From Chitinophagaceae bacterium UBA1931 (GTDB lineage: Bacteria > Bacteroidota > Bacteroidia > Chitinophagales > Chitinophagaceae), in the NCBI GenBank assembly GCA_002337125.1, contig DDFJ01000002.1, positions 124,001-188,000 on the forward strand: a stretch of DNA of 64,000 bases, in the 5' to 3' direction. The translations under genes were made by a program, and so were the position numbers. Below are positions 34,865 through 44,335 of the stretch, piece after piece. Below the pieces are notes generated by a model, which was not told the origin of the DNA, did no database searches, and saw only the letters and a list, made by a program, of their open reading frames with translations. The first letter of the stretch is position 1; every line of letters starts with the position of its first letter.

Positions 34865-35626
34865 ATGAAATTTCTGATAAAACCATTTCAATTCATTTAT
34901 GTTCTGTATGCCATGATCCTTTTTTTGGTGATCATGTTTCTTGTTGTGCCGTTTGTAATTGTTGCTTTATTTTTTGGAAAAGTAAAAGGTGGAAATGCGG
35001 TGATGCGTATTGCTCATTGGTGGGCAGATGTGTGGTTGTTTTTGATTGGTATTTATCATGTGCGTATTGTGGAGCAGGAAATAAAGAAACATCAGTCGTA
35101 CATTTTTGTCAGCAATCATAATTCCTACATGGATATTCCGCAGATGCTGAAAGCTGTTCGCTCCAGGATGCGGGTGCTGGGCAAAGCTGAAATGGGTAAA
35201 GTGCCTGTGTTTGGAATTATTTATAATGCAGCAGTGGTAACGGTTATGAGAGACAGTGCAAGGCACCGTGCAAAAAGTGTGGCTGTATTAAAATCGGTTT
35301 TGAATAAAGAGATTTCCATTTTTATTGCACCGGAAGGAACATTCAACATGGGTACAAAACCGCTTATTCCTTTTCATAACGGTGCATTCCGTATTGCCAT
35401 TGAAACGCAAACACCCATCAAGCCTTTATTGTTTTTAGATGCAGTTGACCGTATGCACTGGCGGAATATTTTCACGATTACTCCCGGGAAACTCAGAACT
35501 GTTTATTTAGAAGAAATTTCACCGGAAGGTTACACTCTTCAGCAGGTGGATGCTTTGAAACAAAAAGTTTTTGAGCTGATGGAAAAGAAACTGCTTGAAT
35601 ACAAGGCGGGATGGATTATTGAGTAA
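34865..35626 (+). CDS. plsC: 1-acyl-sn-glycerol-3-phosphate acyltransferase
   Basis: Membrane acyltransferase that makes phosphatidic acid. Two N-terminal hydrophobic segments (residues ~10-37), the catalytic H-x4-D motif with His85 and Asp90 (VSNHNSYMD), GKAEMGKVPVFGI and the acceptor-binding APEGTFNMG. The 253-residue length is standard. It follows the DUF4258 gene by 34 bp of AGT-rich spacer. A paralogue for other acceptors cannot be ruled out. Confidence 0.92.
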   Translation: MKFLIKPFQFIYVLYAMILFLVIMFLVVPFVIVALFFGKVKGGNAVMRIAHWWADVWLFLIGIYHVRIVEQEIKKHQSYIFVSNHNSYMDIPQMLKAVRSRMRVLGKAEMGKVPVFGIIYNAAVVTVMRDSARHRAKSVAVLKSVLNKEISIFIAPEGTFNMGTKPLIPFHNGAFRIAIETQTPIKPLLFLDAVDRMHWRNIFTITPGKLRTVYLEEISPEGYTLQQVDALKQKVFELMEKKLLEYKAGWIIE

Positions 35627-35627
35627 T

Positions 35628-35729
35628 AAGTTATAGGTATTAAGTTATAAGTTTGAATGCTCGTCATGTTACTTTTTTAAAGTAGTAAAATTTTTAACCT
35701 ATAACTTAGCACTTATAACTTATAACTTT
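35628..35729. repeat. AT-rich inverted repeats between plsC and priA
   Basis: The left side has AAGTTATAGGT and AAGTTATAAGT; the right side has complements of both (ACCTATAACTT, ACTTATAACTT, the latter repeated). Arms surround a short spacer with ACTTTTTTAAAGT. Similar short AGTAATAAGTT runs occur at 34831-34864 and 45358-45430. A role in folding or mere low complexity cannot be separated here. Confidence 0.55.
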
Positions 35730-35732
35730 TTC

Positions 35733-38171
35733 ATGTTCATCGAAGTCATCATACCACTTGCTCTCCCCAAAAATTATACGTGGAGTGTGCCCGACCGTTT
35801 GCAGGAGCAGGTGCAGGTGGGTGTGCGTGTGGAAGTGGAACTGCGGAAAAAACGTTATGCCGGTATTGTAAAAAAAATCAGCAGAGAAAAGCCATCTTCT
35901 TTTGATCCGAAATTTATCCTGAATGTACTTGATGCTGAGCCGGTGATTCATGAGCAGCAATTGCAGTTGTGGGAATGGATTGCCAATTATTATTTATGTA
36001 CTGAAGGTGAAGTAATGGCTGCTGCACTGCCTGCACATTTTAAGCTGAGCAGTGAAACCATTCTTGTTTATAACGAAGAAATTGGCGAAGATTTTTCAAC
36101 GCTTGACAATAATGAGTATTTGGTTGCAGAAGCTTTGCTGATAAGAAAAGAACTGCGTTTGCCCGAAGTGCAGCAGATACTTGATACATCACATGTATAT
36201 CCTGTTGTAAAACGATTGATTGAAAAGCGTGTTTGCTTTGTGTGGGAATCGCTGAAGGAAACATATTCTGCAAAGAAGGAAACATTTGTTTTACTCAATC
36301 CGCAATATGATAATGAAGATGCGTTGAGTGATTTGCTCAACAACTGGACCCGTGCTCCCAAGCAGATGGAATTATTACTGAGCTATCTGCATTTAATAAA
36401 GACAGAAGGCGAAGTAAATAAAACTTCTTTGCTGAAAAAAAGCGGTGCCAGTGATGCACAGCTGAAAGGACTTGTTGAGAAAGGAATTTTGTTCCTGGAG
36501 AAACGTGCAGTTGACCGTTTACTCAATCTTCCAAGAAATATTTCCATTGATTTTGAACTAACAGCTGCACAGCAAACTTCATTGGATGAAATAAGAAAGT
36601 CGTTTGAAACAAAACCAGTATGCCTGCTGCATGGTGTTACCGGCAGCGGTAAAACACAGTTATACATCAAACTCATTGAAGAATATATCCGCAAGGGAAA
36701 ACAGGTGTTGTACCTTCTTCCTGAAATTGCGTTGACTGCACAAATTATCCGAAGATTACAAAAACATTTTGGCGGTTACATTGGTATTTATCATAGTAAG
36801 TTTAACCAGAACGAACGCATTGAAATCTGGAACAAGATTAAAAGTGGTGAAATGAAAGTGGTGCTTGGTGCACGCAGTTCATTGTTCCTTCCGTTTATTG
36901 ATCTTGGTTTGGTGGTGTGTGATGAAGAACATGATTCATCGTACAAACAGCAGCAGCCTGCGCCACGTTACAACGCAAGAGATGCAGCCGTTTATTATTC
37001 CACTTTGTTTGGTGCAAAAATTTTACTGGGCAGTGGTACACCTTCTGTTGAAACCTATTACAATGCCACAACAGAAAAATATGGTTTGGTTGAACTGAAT
37101 GAACGTTATGGTGAAGGTGAATTACCGGTGATTGAAATTGTTGATACAAAACCACTCTTCAAACAAAAGAAAGAAAAGGTGATGATTGCACCGGTGCTGC
37201 AATCGGCTATTGAAGAATCGCTGCAGCAAAACAGGCAGGTGATTTTATTCCAGAACAGGAGAGGTTACACGCCGCACCAGGTTTGTAAAGCCTGCGGATG
37301 GATTCCGCATTGTCATTATTGCGATGTGAGTTTAACCTATCATAAGTTTAAACACAAACTGCAGTGTCATTACTGCGGAACAATTTATCCGGTGTTCAAT
37401 ACCTGCGATGCATGCGGCAGTCATGATTTTATGCAGATGAATTTTGGAACTGAAAAAGTGGAAGAGCAGTTGCAGGAAATGTTTCCCAAGGCAAAGATTG
37501 CACGAATGGATTATGATACCGTCAGCGGAAAAACTGCACATGATCAGTTAATACAGCAATTTGAACAACGTCGTATTGATATCCTGGTGGGCACACAAAT
37601 GGTGGTGAAGGGTTTGGATTTTGAACATGTAAATCTTGTGGGCATTCTTGATGCAGATAGTTTAATGAGCTTTGCTGATTTCCGTGTAAATGAACGGGCT
37701 TTTCAATTAATGGAGCAGGTGAGTGGCAGGGCGGGAAGAAAAGATGCACATGGAAAAGTATTACTGCAGGTGGCCAATACCAATCACCCGGTTTTGCAGT
37801 TTGTAAAAGCACACGATTACAAATTATTTTTTGCAGAAGAAATACAGGGAAGGCGGCAGTTTTTTTATCCGCCGTTCAGTCGTTTAATACAACTCACATT
37901 TAAACATAAGTTGAAAGAAGTGGCTGAAGCAGCAGCACATTTTGTAGCCGAAAACCTCAAACCATTTTTTGAAAAATATATGGTTGGTCCGGCTGAGCCT
38001 GTGGTGAACCGCATCCGCAACCAGTACATCATGGAACTCGTGCTGAAGCTGCCGAAGGATGCACAACTCATACACCAGTGCAAGGAAATGATTTTGGCAC
38101 AGCATGTTCATTTGCATAATCACGACAAATTAAAAAGTGTGGTGATGATTGCGGATGTGGATGCGGTGTAG
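35733..38171 (+). CDS. priA: Primosomal protein N' (PriA helicase)
   Basis: Superfamily 2 helicase that restarts stalled replication forks. At 812 residues it has the 3' DNA-binding N-terminal domain (VIIPLALPKNYTWSVPD, RVEVELRKKRYAGIV), Walker A LLHGVTGSGKTQLY, DEEHDSSYKQQ, GSGTPSVETY, a zinc-binding region with eight Cys (VCKACGW, CHYCD, CHYCG, CDACGS) and QVSGRAGRKDAHG. Its start follows the inverted-repeat spacer by a few bases. Confidence 0.97.
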   Translation: MFIEVIIPLALPKNYTWSVPDRLQEQVQVGVRVEVELRKKRYAGIVKKISREKPSSFDPKFILNVLDAEPVIHEQQLQLWEWIANYYLCTEGEVMAAALPAHFKLSSETILVYNEEIGEDFSTLDNNEYLVAEALLIRKELRLPEVQQILDTSHVYPVVKRLIEKRVCFVWESLKETYSAKKETFVLLNPQYDNEDALSDLLNNWTRAPKQMELLLSYLHLIKTEGEVNKTSLLKKSGASDAQLKGLVEKGILFLEKRAVDRLLNLPRNISIDFELTAAQQTSLDEIRKSFETKPVCLLHGVTGSGKTQLYIKLIEEYIRKGKQVLYLLPEIALTAQIIRRLQKHFGGYIGIYHSKFNQNERIEIWNKIKSGEMKVVLGARSSLFLPFIDLGLVVCDEEHDSSYKQQQPAPRYNARDAAVYYSTLFGAKILLGSGTPSVETYYNATTEKYGLVELNERYGEGELPVIEIVDTKPLFKQKKEKVMIAPVLQSAIEESLQQNRQVILFQNRRGYTPHQVCKACGWIPHCHYCDVSLTYHKFKHKLQCHYCGTIYPVFNTCDACGSHDFMQMNFGTEKVEEQLQEMFPKAKIARMDYDTVSGKTAHDQLIQQFEQRRIDILVGTQMVVKGLDFEHVNLVGILDADSLMSFADFRVNERAFQLMEQVSGRAGRKDAHGKVLLQVANTNHPVLQFVKAHDYKLFFAEEIQGRRQFFYPPFSRLIQLTFKHKLKEVAEAAAHFVAENLKPFFEKYMVGPAEPVVNRIRNQYIMELVLKLPKDAQLIHQCKEMILAQHVHLHNHDKLKSVVMIADVDAV

Positions 38172-38284
38172 GATCTTTTTTATTTAGTAAAACTTTCTTC
38201 TTTCAGATTAAGCATTACCCTGAAGTTTCACAAGTCAATTAATTCGGAACAAAAAAAGTGACATTTTCTTTACAAAACTTCCCC

Positions 38285-38315
38285 TAACTTTGCGGTTTGA
38301 CCATTTGGTCAAACC
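38285..38315 (+). promoter_or_regulatory. tetR-efflux operon promoter and operator
   Basis: TAACTTTG (38285-38292) fits the -7 box TAnnTTTG. One base later begins a perfect 10-bp inverted repeat, GGTTTGACCA-TT-TGGTCAAACC (38294-38315), ending 12 bp before the tetR ATG. The position over the start site fits repression by the TetR protein encoded next. Confidence 0.8.
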
Positions 38316-38327
38316 AAATAATCAACC

Positions 38328-38927
38328 ATGCAGTTATCGTCAGAAACGGAAAAAAAGATACTGGAAGCTGCCCGTGTGGAGTTTGAAACAAAAGGCTACA
38401 ACGGCACAAGAATGCAGAAAATTGCTGATAAGGCAGGCATCAGCAAGGCTTCACTACATTATTATTTCAGGAGTAAGGATAATCTTTTCGAAAAGATTTT
38501 CAATGATGCACTGGACGAATACATCCCGTTGATAAGTACATGGGCTGATAATGATTTAAGCTGGGAAGCAAAAGTGGAGCAGTTTACAAAAGACATGATT
38601 TCGTTTATCCGTCATGGGCGGATGCTTTTCCTGATCAGGGAAGTAAACCGTAATCCGCAGATACTGGAGGAACGTATTAAACGTAAAGCAAAATCACAAA
38701 ACAAGTTTGTTACCTATTTCGACACTGTACAGAAATCAAAAAATATCCGGAAGGTTGATCCGAATTATCTCTACATCATCCTTAATTCAATCTGTTCATT
38801 TCCTGCAATCAATAAAGAAATGTTTCAGCGGGCATTGCGTCTTAACGCAAAGCAATACGATGAACTGATGGATGGGTACGCAAAGACGGCGGCCGACTTT
38901 TTTATACACGCAATTAAAAAACAATAA
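38328..38927 (+). CDS. TetR-family repressor of the efflux operon
   Basis: A 199-residue regulator. The N-terminal HTH shows ILEAARVEFETKGYNGTRMQ and KAGISKASLHYYFRSKDNLF at residues ~10-50; the C-terminal ligand-binding part is variable, as usual. It starts 12 bp after a perfect 22-bp inverted repeat and is followed 6 bp later by tolC-, emrA- and emrB-like genes. Autoregulation and ligand-induced release of the pump are the expected mode; the ligand is unknown. Confidence 0.92.
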   Translation: MQLSSETEKKILEAARVEFETKGYNGTRMQKIADKAGISKASLHYYFRSKDNLFEKIFNDALDEYIPLISTWADNDLSWEAKVEQFTKDMISFIRHGRMLFLIREVNRNPQILEERIKRKAKSQNKFVTYFDTVQKSKNIRKVDPNYLYIILNSICSFPAINKEMFQRALRLNAKQYDELMDGYAKTAADFFIHAIKKQ

Positions 38928-38933
38928 ACAAGA

Positions 38934-40181
38934 ATGCATAGAAAATTTGTACTGAGTGCTTTCATTTTCCTGTTTGTTTTCAAGGGTGAGGCACAACAAT
39001 CGTGGACATTGGACCAGCTGCTGGAAAAAGCTGTGGCCAACTACCCGGCAACAAAGCAGAAGGAATATGTCCGTTCACTGGGAAAAGTGAATGAACAATC
39101 CCTTCAGCAAAATGAATATCCGCAGGTGAGTGTTACCGGTCAGGCTACCTACCAGAGTGAGGTGACAAAGTTTGATTTTCCCGGTATTGAAGGGCCCAAG
39201 CCTGATAACTATAATATCGGTCTTGATCTCCGTTATTCGTTAACAGAGTTTGATATCCTGAAATCGAAAAAGGAAATGGAGCAGCAAAAGACAGAATTGG
39301 GTGTTCACCAGATTGATGCTGATCTGCAGCGTATCAGGGAACGGGTTACAACGCTTTACGGAAATATTCTTTTGCAAAAGGAGAATAAAAAAATTCTGCT
39401 GGTAAGAATTTCCGAACTGCAAACACAGAAAAAGAAAATTGAATCGGCTGTTGCAAATGGTGCTGTACTTAAATCAAACCAGCTGGTACTTGAATCAGAA
39501 ATTCTGAGCACGGAACAAAAGATTGTTGATATTGATGCAACGGTGGAAGGCCTTGTACAGGAACTTTCTTTACTGACAGGATTAACCGTTTCAGCCAATA
39601 ATGAATTTGTATTGCCTGCTGCAGAAATAGTGGGAGATAAAGTTGCAAGACCTGAACTGCAGATTTTTCAATCGCAGATTACATTGCTCGGCATGCAGGA
39701 TAAATTGTTGAAGAAAGAAAACAGGGCGAAGCTGTATGTATTTGGCCAAGGCTTTTATGGACGACCCGGTTATAATTTCCTGAATAATAATTTCAGGGTA
39801 TACGGCATTGCAGGTGTTGGCATTAACTGGAACATCAACAATGTTGCTACACAAAAAACAAAGCAAAAAGCTATTGAGATCAATAAGCAGATTGTGCAGC
39901 AGCAACAATCAACGTTTGAATTAAATCTTCAGACAGCACTTGTACAAAAGCAAACAGAGATCAATAAATATCAAACCATCATTTCAAAAGACAATGAAAT
40001 TGTCAGCAAGCGTAAGGAAATTCTGAAAGTTGCGTCAAGCCAGTTACAGAACGGTGCAATCACATCAACCGAATACATCACTGAACTGAATGCAGAAAAT
40101 GCAGCCGAACTGAATTTGTTATTACACCAGGTGCAACGTGCACTGGCTAAAGTACAATACAATACACTGGCTGGTTATTAA
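38934..40181 (+). CDS. TolC-family outer membrane efflux protein
   Basis: A 415-residue outer membrane channel with signal peptide (ends at KGEAQQ near residue 21). It shows the long helical barrel pattern, ELQTQKKKIESAVANGAVLKSNQLVLESEI in pieces, and duplicated helix-pair structure of TolC-like proteins. It completes the pump encoded by the next two genes and follows tetR closely. Confidence 0.9.
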   Translation: MHRKFVLSAFIFLFVFKGEAQQSWTLDQLLEKAVANYPATKQKEYVRSLGKVNEQSLQQNEYPQVSVTGQATYQSEVTKFDFPGIEGPKPDNYNIGLDLRYSLTEFDILKSKKEMEQQKTELGVHQIDADLQRIRERVTTLYGNILLQKENKKILLVRISELQTQKKKIESAVANGAVLKSNQLVLESEILSTEQKIVDIDATVEGLVQELSLLTGLTVSANNEFVLPAAEIVGDKVARPELQIFQSQITLLGMQDKLLKKENRAKLYVFGQGFYGRPGYNFLNNNFRVYGIAGVGINWNINNVATQKTKQKAIEINKQIVQQQQSTFELNLQTALVQKQTEINKYQTIISKDNEIVSKRKEILKVASSQLQNGAITSTEYITELNAENAAELNLLLHQVQRALAKVQYNTLAGY

Positions 40182-40208
40182 TATTATTAACGTATAACAA
40201 TCAATACA

Positions 40209-41297
40209 ATGAGCGACGAAGTAGTAAAAAAATCAAAAATTAAACCATTAAATCTCATCATCATTGGAGTAGTGCTCATCATTGCTGCAGTGTTTGGAGT
40301 AAGAGCATGGCATAAAGCACAACATCATGAAACAACTGATAATGCACAGATTGATGCAACCATCACATCTGTACGCAGTGCTGTTTCAGGTTTTGTAAAA
40401 GAAGTAAGGTTTAAAGAAAACCAGTTTGTAAAAAAAGGTGATACACTTGTGATCATTGATGATAAAGATTACAAAGCAAAAGTGGCGCAGGCTAAGTCAA
40501 TGCTTGCAGCTGCCGAAGCACAAACAGGCATTTCAAGATCGGCAGCAATGGCGGCTGAAAGAAATGCAGCTGCATCATCCATGAACTCTGCTGCATTGCA
40601 GGAAAATATCAATGCTGCAATGGCACGTTTCACCAAAGCACAAAAAGAACTTTCCCGTATTGAAAAAATGTTTGCAGAAGGTTCAGCCACACAACAACAG
40701 TTAGATGCTGCACGTGCTGAATGGCAGAGTGCAAATGCAATGGTTGAAATGGCAAAGCGCCAGTATGCAGCATCGGGCAGCCAGGCAGCAGGCACACAAT
40801 CATCTGCACAGGCACAACAGGGACAGGTAAGTGTTGCTTCTGCACTTGTGCAGCAACGCATGGCCGAACTTGAATTGGCCGAAACACAATTAAAGTACAC
40901 TGCCATCATTGCTCCTTATGATGGTGTTGTTTCAAAAAAATCAGTTGAAGTTGGTCAGTTGGTACAATATGGTCAACCCATTTGTTCAGCTGTTGAAACA
41001 AATGAACTCTGGGTGGTAGCAAATTTTAAAGAAACACAGTTAACCAAAATAAGAGTTGGTCAAAAAGTGGATATTAAACTGGATGCTTATCCCGATTTAA
41101 AACTTACAGGTGAAGTGGAATCAATTGGTGGTGCAACCGGTGCAAGGTTTTCATTGTTGCCTCCCGATAATGCAACCGGCAACTTTGTAAAAGTTACACA
41201 ACGTGTACCTGTTCGTATCAAATTAAATCAGTATTCAGATAAAGAACATTTGCTGGCACCGGGTTTAAGTGTGTTTGCAGATGTGGAAATTAATTAA
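40209..41297 (+). CDS. emrA: HlyD/EmrA-family membrane fusion protein
   Basis: Periplasmic adaptor linking the inner membrane pump to the TolC-like channel. One N-terminal transmembrane helix (residues ~12-29, LNLIIIGVVLIIAAVFGV), biotinyl-lipoyl half motifs (TDNAQIDATITSVRSAVSGFV; LKYTAIIAPYDGVVSKKSVE), a long Ala/Gln-rich coiled hairpin (~75-220) and a beta-barrel. 362 residues. EmrB follows after 2 bp, so the pair is translationally linked. Confidence 0.92.
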   Translation: MSDEVVKKSKIKPLNLIIIGVVLIIAAVFGVRAWHKAQHHETTDNAQIDATITSVRSAVSGFVKEVRFKENQFVKKGDTLVIIDDKDYKAKVAQAKSMLAAAEAQTGISRSAAMAAERNAAASSMNSAALQENINAAMARFTKAQKELSRIEKMFAEGSATQQQLDAARAEWQSANAMVEMAKRQYAASGSQAAGTQSSAQAQQGQVSVASALVQQRMAELELAETQLKYTAIIAPYDGVVSKKSVEVGQLVQYGQPICSAVETNELWVVANFKETQLTKIRVGQKVDIKLDAYPDLKLTGEVESIGGATGARFSLLPPDNATGNFVKVTQRVPVRIKLNQYSDKEHLLAPGLSVFADVEIN

Positions 41298-41299
41298 GC

Positions 41300-42877
41300 A
41301 TGCAGGCAAAAGAATTAACACAATATCCTGTTGGTGCAGAACGGGCGATATTAATCATTACTGCCATCAGTGCATCACTGCTGCAGTTGATTGATACATC
41401 AATCGTAAACGTATCGCTGCGTGAAATAAGTGGAAGCCTTGGTGCAACCACAACTGAAATTGCATGGACGGTTACGTCATATGCCATTTCAAATGTGATC
41501 ATGATTCCATTGGCAAGTATGCTGAATAATTTATTCGGCCGCCGGAATTATTTCACCATTTCTATTCTCATTTTTACTGTTGCCTCTTTCTTCTGCGGAA
41601 CGGCCGATTCACTTGTAACATTGGTGATCTGGCGTTTCATACAAGGAATTGGCGGAGGTGCATTGTTAACCACAGGACAAACAATTATTGTAGAAGCATT
41701 TCCTCCAGAGAAAATGGGGACAGCCAATGCCATCTTTGGTATGGGTGTAATCCTTGGTCCAACATTTGGTCCAACACTCGGAGGTTATATCACCGATAAC
41801 TATTCATGGCACTGGATATTTTTCATCAACATTCCAATTGGTTTGATGGCTGCTTATCTCTCCTGGCGTTTTGTAAAGAATAAAGCAGGTGCAACGAAGC
41901 CGCCTAAAATTGATTGGGCCGGAATTGGATTGCTCATCATTGCTATTGGATGTTTGCAGTATGTTTTGGAAGAAGGCACAGCACAGGATTGGTTTGAAAG
42001 CAGGGAAATTGTTTTTCTCACCATCGTTACAGCAATTGGTTTTATTGCTTTCATCTGGCGGGAGTGGACGTATGAATTTCCAGCAGTGAACATCAGGCTG
42101 TTGGCAAGCTGGAATCTTGCATTGGGATCTATCCTGAATTTTGTGGTTGGTTTAATCCTGTTGGCAACCGTGTTTGTATTTCCATTATTTGCACAGATTG
42201 GTTTGGGATGGACAGCAACCATGACAGGTAATTTCATGATCTCCGGTGCACTGGCTTCAGCAATGGCTATGATGATTGTTGGACGATTAATGTCGAAAAA
42301 TGTTAATCCAAAAACGATTATGATTGCAGGTGCAGTGATGATTTTTGGTTTTGCCATACTGATGAGTTTTTCAGCACCTGATTCGGGAGAGAAAAACTTT
42401 TTCTGGCCGTTTATCCTCCGTGGTTTTGGAATTGGGTTTATGATGTCGCCGGCAATGGTGCTTTCATTGAAAGGATTAAAAGGATTGAATCTTGCACAAG
42501 GTGCAGGGTTGAGTAATATGATTCGCCAGTTAGGTGGTGCAGTTGGTATTGCCATCATGAATGTGTTTCTTACACATCGTAATGCAGCAAATGATAATTA
42601 CCTGCTGCAGCATTACAATATTTACAACGAACCATTCCAGGAAAAAGCCAATTTGCTCACGCAGAATTTTATGTCGCAGGGATATTTTAAAGAAGATGCC
42701 CAGCAAATGGCTTACAAGCTGCTTGATCTTTCTTTGTTTAAGCAGCAGTCAATCATCAGTTATGATAATGTTTTCTGGACAGTTGGTCTTGCTGTTGTAA
42801 TTTGTATACCAATCATCCTGCTCATCAGGAACAGCAATGCGGCATCAAGTGAAAAGATACAAGTCCATATGGAGTAA
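41300..42877 (+). CDS. emrB: DHA2-type MFS drug transporter (EmrB/QacA)
   Basis: A 525-residue 14-helix proton-driven exporter. Family motifs: LLQLIDTSIVNVSLREISGS in helix 1 with Asp, ASMLNNLFGRRNYF, RFIQGIGGGALLTTGQ, and motif C GMGVILGPTFGPTLGGY in helix 5. It forms with EmrA and the TolC-like protein a tripartite pump; substrates are likely toxic hydrophobic compounds. The gene starts 2 bp after emrA. Confidence 0.93.
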   Translation: MQAKELTQYPVGAERAILIITAISASLLQLIDTSIVNVSLREISGSLGATTTEIAWTVTSYAISNVIMIPLASMLNNLFGRRNYFTISILIFTVASFFCGTADSLVTLVIWRFIQGIGGGALLTTGQTIIVEAFPPEKMGTANAIFGMGVILGPTFGPTLGGYITDNYSWHWIFFINIPIGLMAAYLSWRFVKNKAGATKPPKIDWAGIGLLIIAIGCLQYVLEEGTAQDWFESREIVFLTIVTAIGFIAFIWREWTYEFPAVNIRLLASWNLALGSILNFVVGLILLATVFVFPLFAQIGLGWTATMTGNFMISGALASAMAMMIVGRLMSKNVNPKTIMIAGAVMIFGFAILMSFSAPDSGEKNFFWPFILRGFGIGFMMSPAMVLSLKGLKGLNLAQGAGLSNMIRQLGGAVGIAIMNVFLTHRNAANDNYLLQHYNIYNEPFQEKANLLTQNFMSQGYFKEDAQQMAYKLLDLSLFKQQSIISYDNVFWTVGLAVVICIPIILLIRNSNAASSEKIQVHME

Positions 42878-42894
42878 ACCCTTAAACTGTTTTT

Positions 42895-43332
42895 ATGAAC
42901 AAAATAATTATTACATCAGATTTAAGTGAAAAGAAAGAAATTGTTTTTGATTTTGGTTTAAAGCTGGCCAAACACATGAATGCATCGGTTGAACTTGTTA
43001 CAGTCATCAACCAGAATGTAGAATATATGCCTGCAGACATCGGGATGAATTTTGTTGATCAGTGGGAGGCAAGAGAACACATGGCAAGAACTGTTTTGGA
43101 AAAAGTAAAAGAACAACATACTGATATACCAATTGAAGTGGTGGTGTTTGTTGGTGATCCGAAAGAAGATGTTATCAAGCAGGCAATTGAAACAAAAGCA
43201 TGTATTCTCGTTGTAGGTACACATGGCCGTACCGGCATTACACATACATTAATGGGAAGTACTGCTGAATATATTGTTCGTCATTCACCAATACCGGTAT
43301 TGGTTGTGCCCATGAAAGATTATCTGCATTAA
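42895..43332 (+). CDS. Universal stress protein (UspA family)
   Basis: A 145-residue single Usp domain. N-terminal IITSDLSEKKEIVFDFGLKLA and the ATP-binding-type loop VGTHGRTGITHTLMGSTAEYIVRHSPIPVLVVP (G-x2-G-x9-G-S/T form, seen as GRTGITHTLMGSTAE) suggest nucleotide binding. It begins 17 bp after emrB, so it may be the last gene of the efflux operon and join its stress response. Confidence 0.9.
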   Translation: MNKIIITSDLSEKKEIVFDFGLKLAKHMNASVELVTVINQNVEYMPADIGMNFVDQWEAREHMARTVLEKVKEQHTDIPIEVVVFVGDPKEDVIKQAIETKACILVVGTHGRTGITHTLMGSTAEYIVRHSPIPVLVVPMKDYLH

Positions 43333-43657
43333 GTCCAGATTACTTACTGACGAAATAAGGAAAGAGAAAAAACGACAAATCCCCGTTGTAACGGGGATCT
43401 GTAATGTGTAATATTTTTTCCATCAAAAGGTAAATCCAGTTTTCATTAGGGTTGAATGATGGAGTTTACACGGATACAGATAATAAGGTCGAGCATTCAG
43501 AGGTATTGGATAATCTTACTGTTGGACTTTTCACTGGTATTAGTTCTGGTCTTTCAAAAGATCTGGATTTTCTGAATGAGGGAACAAAGGTAAAAAGGAC
43601 AATTATTCACTTTTCGTGTACTAGTACTCGATTTTATAAAAAAATTACGAGGTAGTT
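43333..43657. other. Intergenic region with one hairpin
   Basis: 325 bp between usp and a convergent gene. A perfect 9-bp hairpin ATCCCCGTT / AACGGGGAT (43379-43398) lies ~46 bp after usp; a T run follows only ~17 bases later, so it is a weak terminator at best. A 67-codon plus frame (43452-43655, TTG start) has no recognised features and is not called. Confidence 0.5.
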
Positions 43658-44317
43658 TTACGATGCTGTATTAATCATTTCTTTGTAATAATAAACCGAT
43701 AATCCTTTAATTCCTTTTTTTGCAGCACGTATCATCGCAGCAGCTACTACCGAAGCATGAATGCTTTTGTATTTAGCCGGAATCATGAATGAAAAAATCG
43801 TCATGAAAAATTTGCTGATGCTTTCGCCAAAACGTTTTTCTTTTCTGTCGCCCAGTAAAAGCGACGGACGGAAAATATGAAAGCTGTTGTAATTAAACGT
43901 TGTGATCACTTCTTCCACTTCAGCTTTTAATCTTGAATAAAAAATCCGTGAAGAAGGATCTACACCTGCAGCTGACACAAGAAGAAACTGCTGAAAGCCT
44001 GCTTCTTTCCCAAACCTTGCTGCGTTAACAGGGATATCAAAATCAATGGTACGGTAAAGCAGTTTGTCACCTTTTACTTTTGCGTTGGTAGTGCCAATGC
44101 AGGAAAAAATGCAATCGCCTGTTCCAAGATTTGATTTGTATTCTTCGTAATTGCTGAAGTTGGTGATGATGGTTTCAAGTTTTGGATGTTGTATATCCGG
44201 CGGCCGGCGAACCAATACTCTGACTTTGGTAAAACCATCATCGTTTAATAATTGTTTTACTACTTCCGATCCGATTAATCCTGTTGCTCCGAGAACAACT
44301 GCAGTTTGTCCGTTCAT
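43658..44317 (-). CDS. NAD(P)-binding Rossmann protein (atypical SDR, TIP30-like)
   Basis: A 219-residue atypical short-chain dehydrogenase. The dinucleotide motif AVVLGATGLIGSEVVKQLL is near the N terminus, followed by VRVLVRRPP and IFSCIGTTNAKVKGD. The catalytic YxxxK of classical SDRs is replaced by FYSRLKAEVEE (Y-S-R-L-K), which still keeps Tyr and Lys. This family ranges from NAD(P)H quinone-type reductases to regulatory proteins. The start is 19 bp from the divergent murB start, so the two share a promoter region. Confidence 0.8.
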   Translation of the reverse strand: MNGQTAVVLGATGLIGSEVVKQLLNDDGFTKVRVLVRRPPDIQHPKLETIITNFSNYEEYKSNLGTGDCIFSCIGTTNAKVKGDKLLYRTIDFDIPVNAARFGKEAGFQQFLLVSAAGVDPSSRIFYSRLKAEVEEVITTFNYNSFHIFRPSLLLGDRKEKRFGESISKFFMTIFSFMIPAKYKSIHASVVAAAMIRAAKKGIKGLSVYYYKEMINTAS

Positions 44318-44335
44318 AAGTTGTTATTTTGCATT

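Noticed and set aside
43452..43655. 67-codon plus frame after usp
   Set aside because: TTG start and no recognisable motif; kept only as a note.
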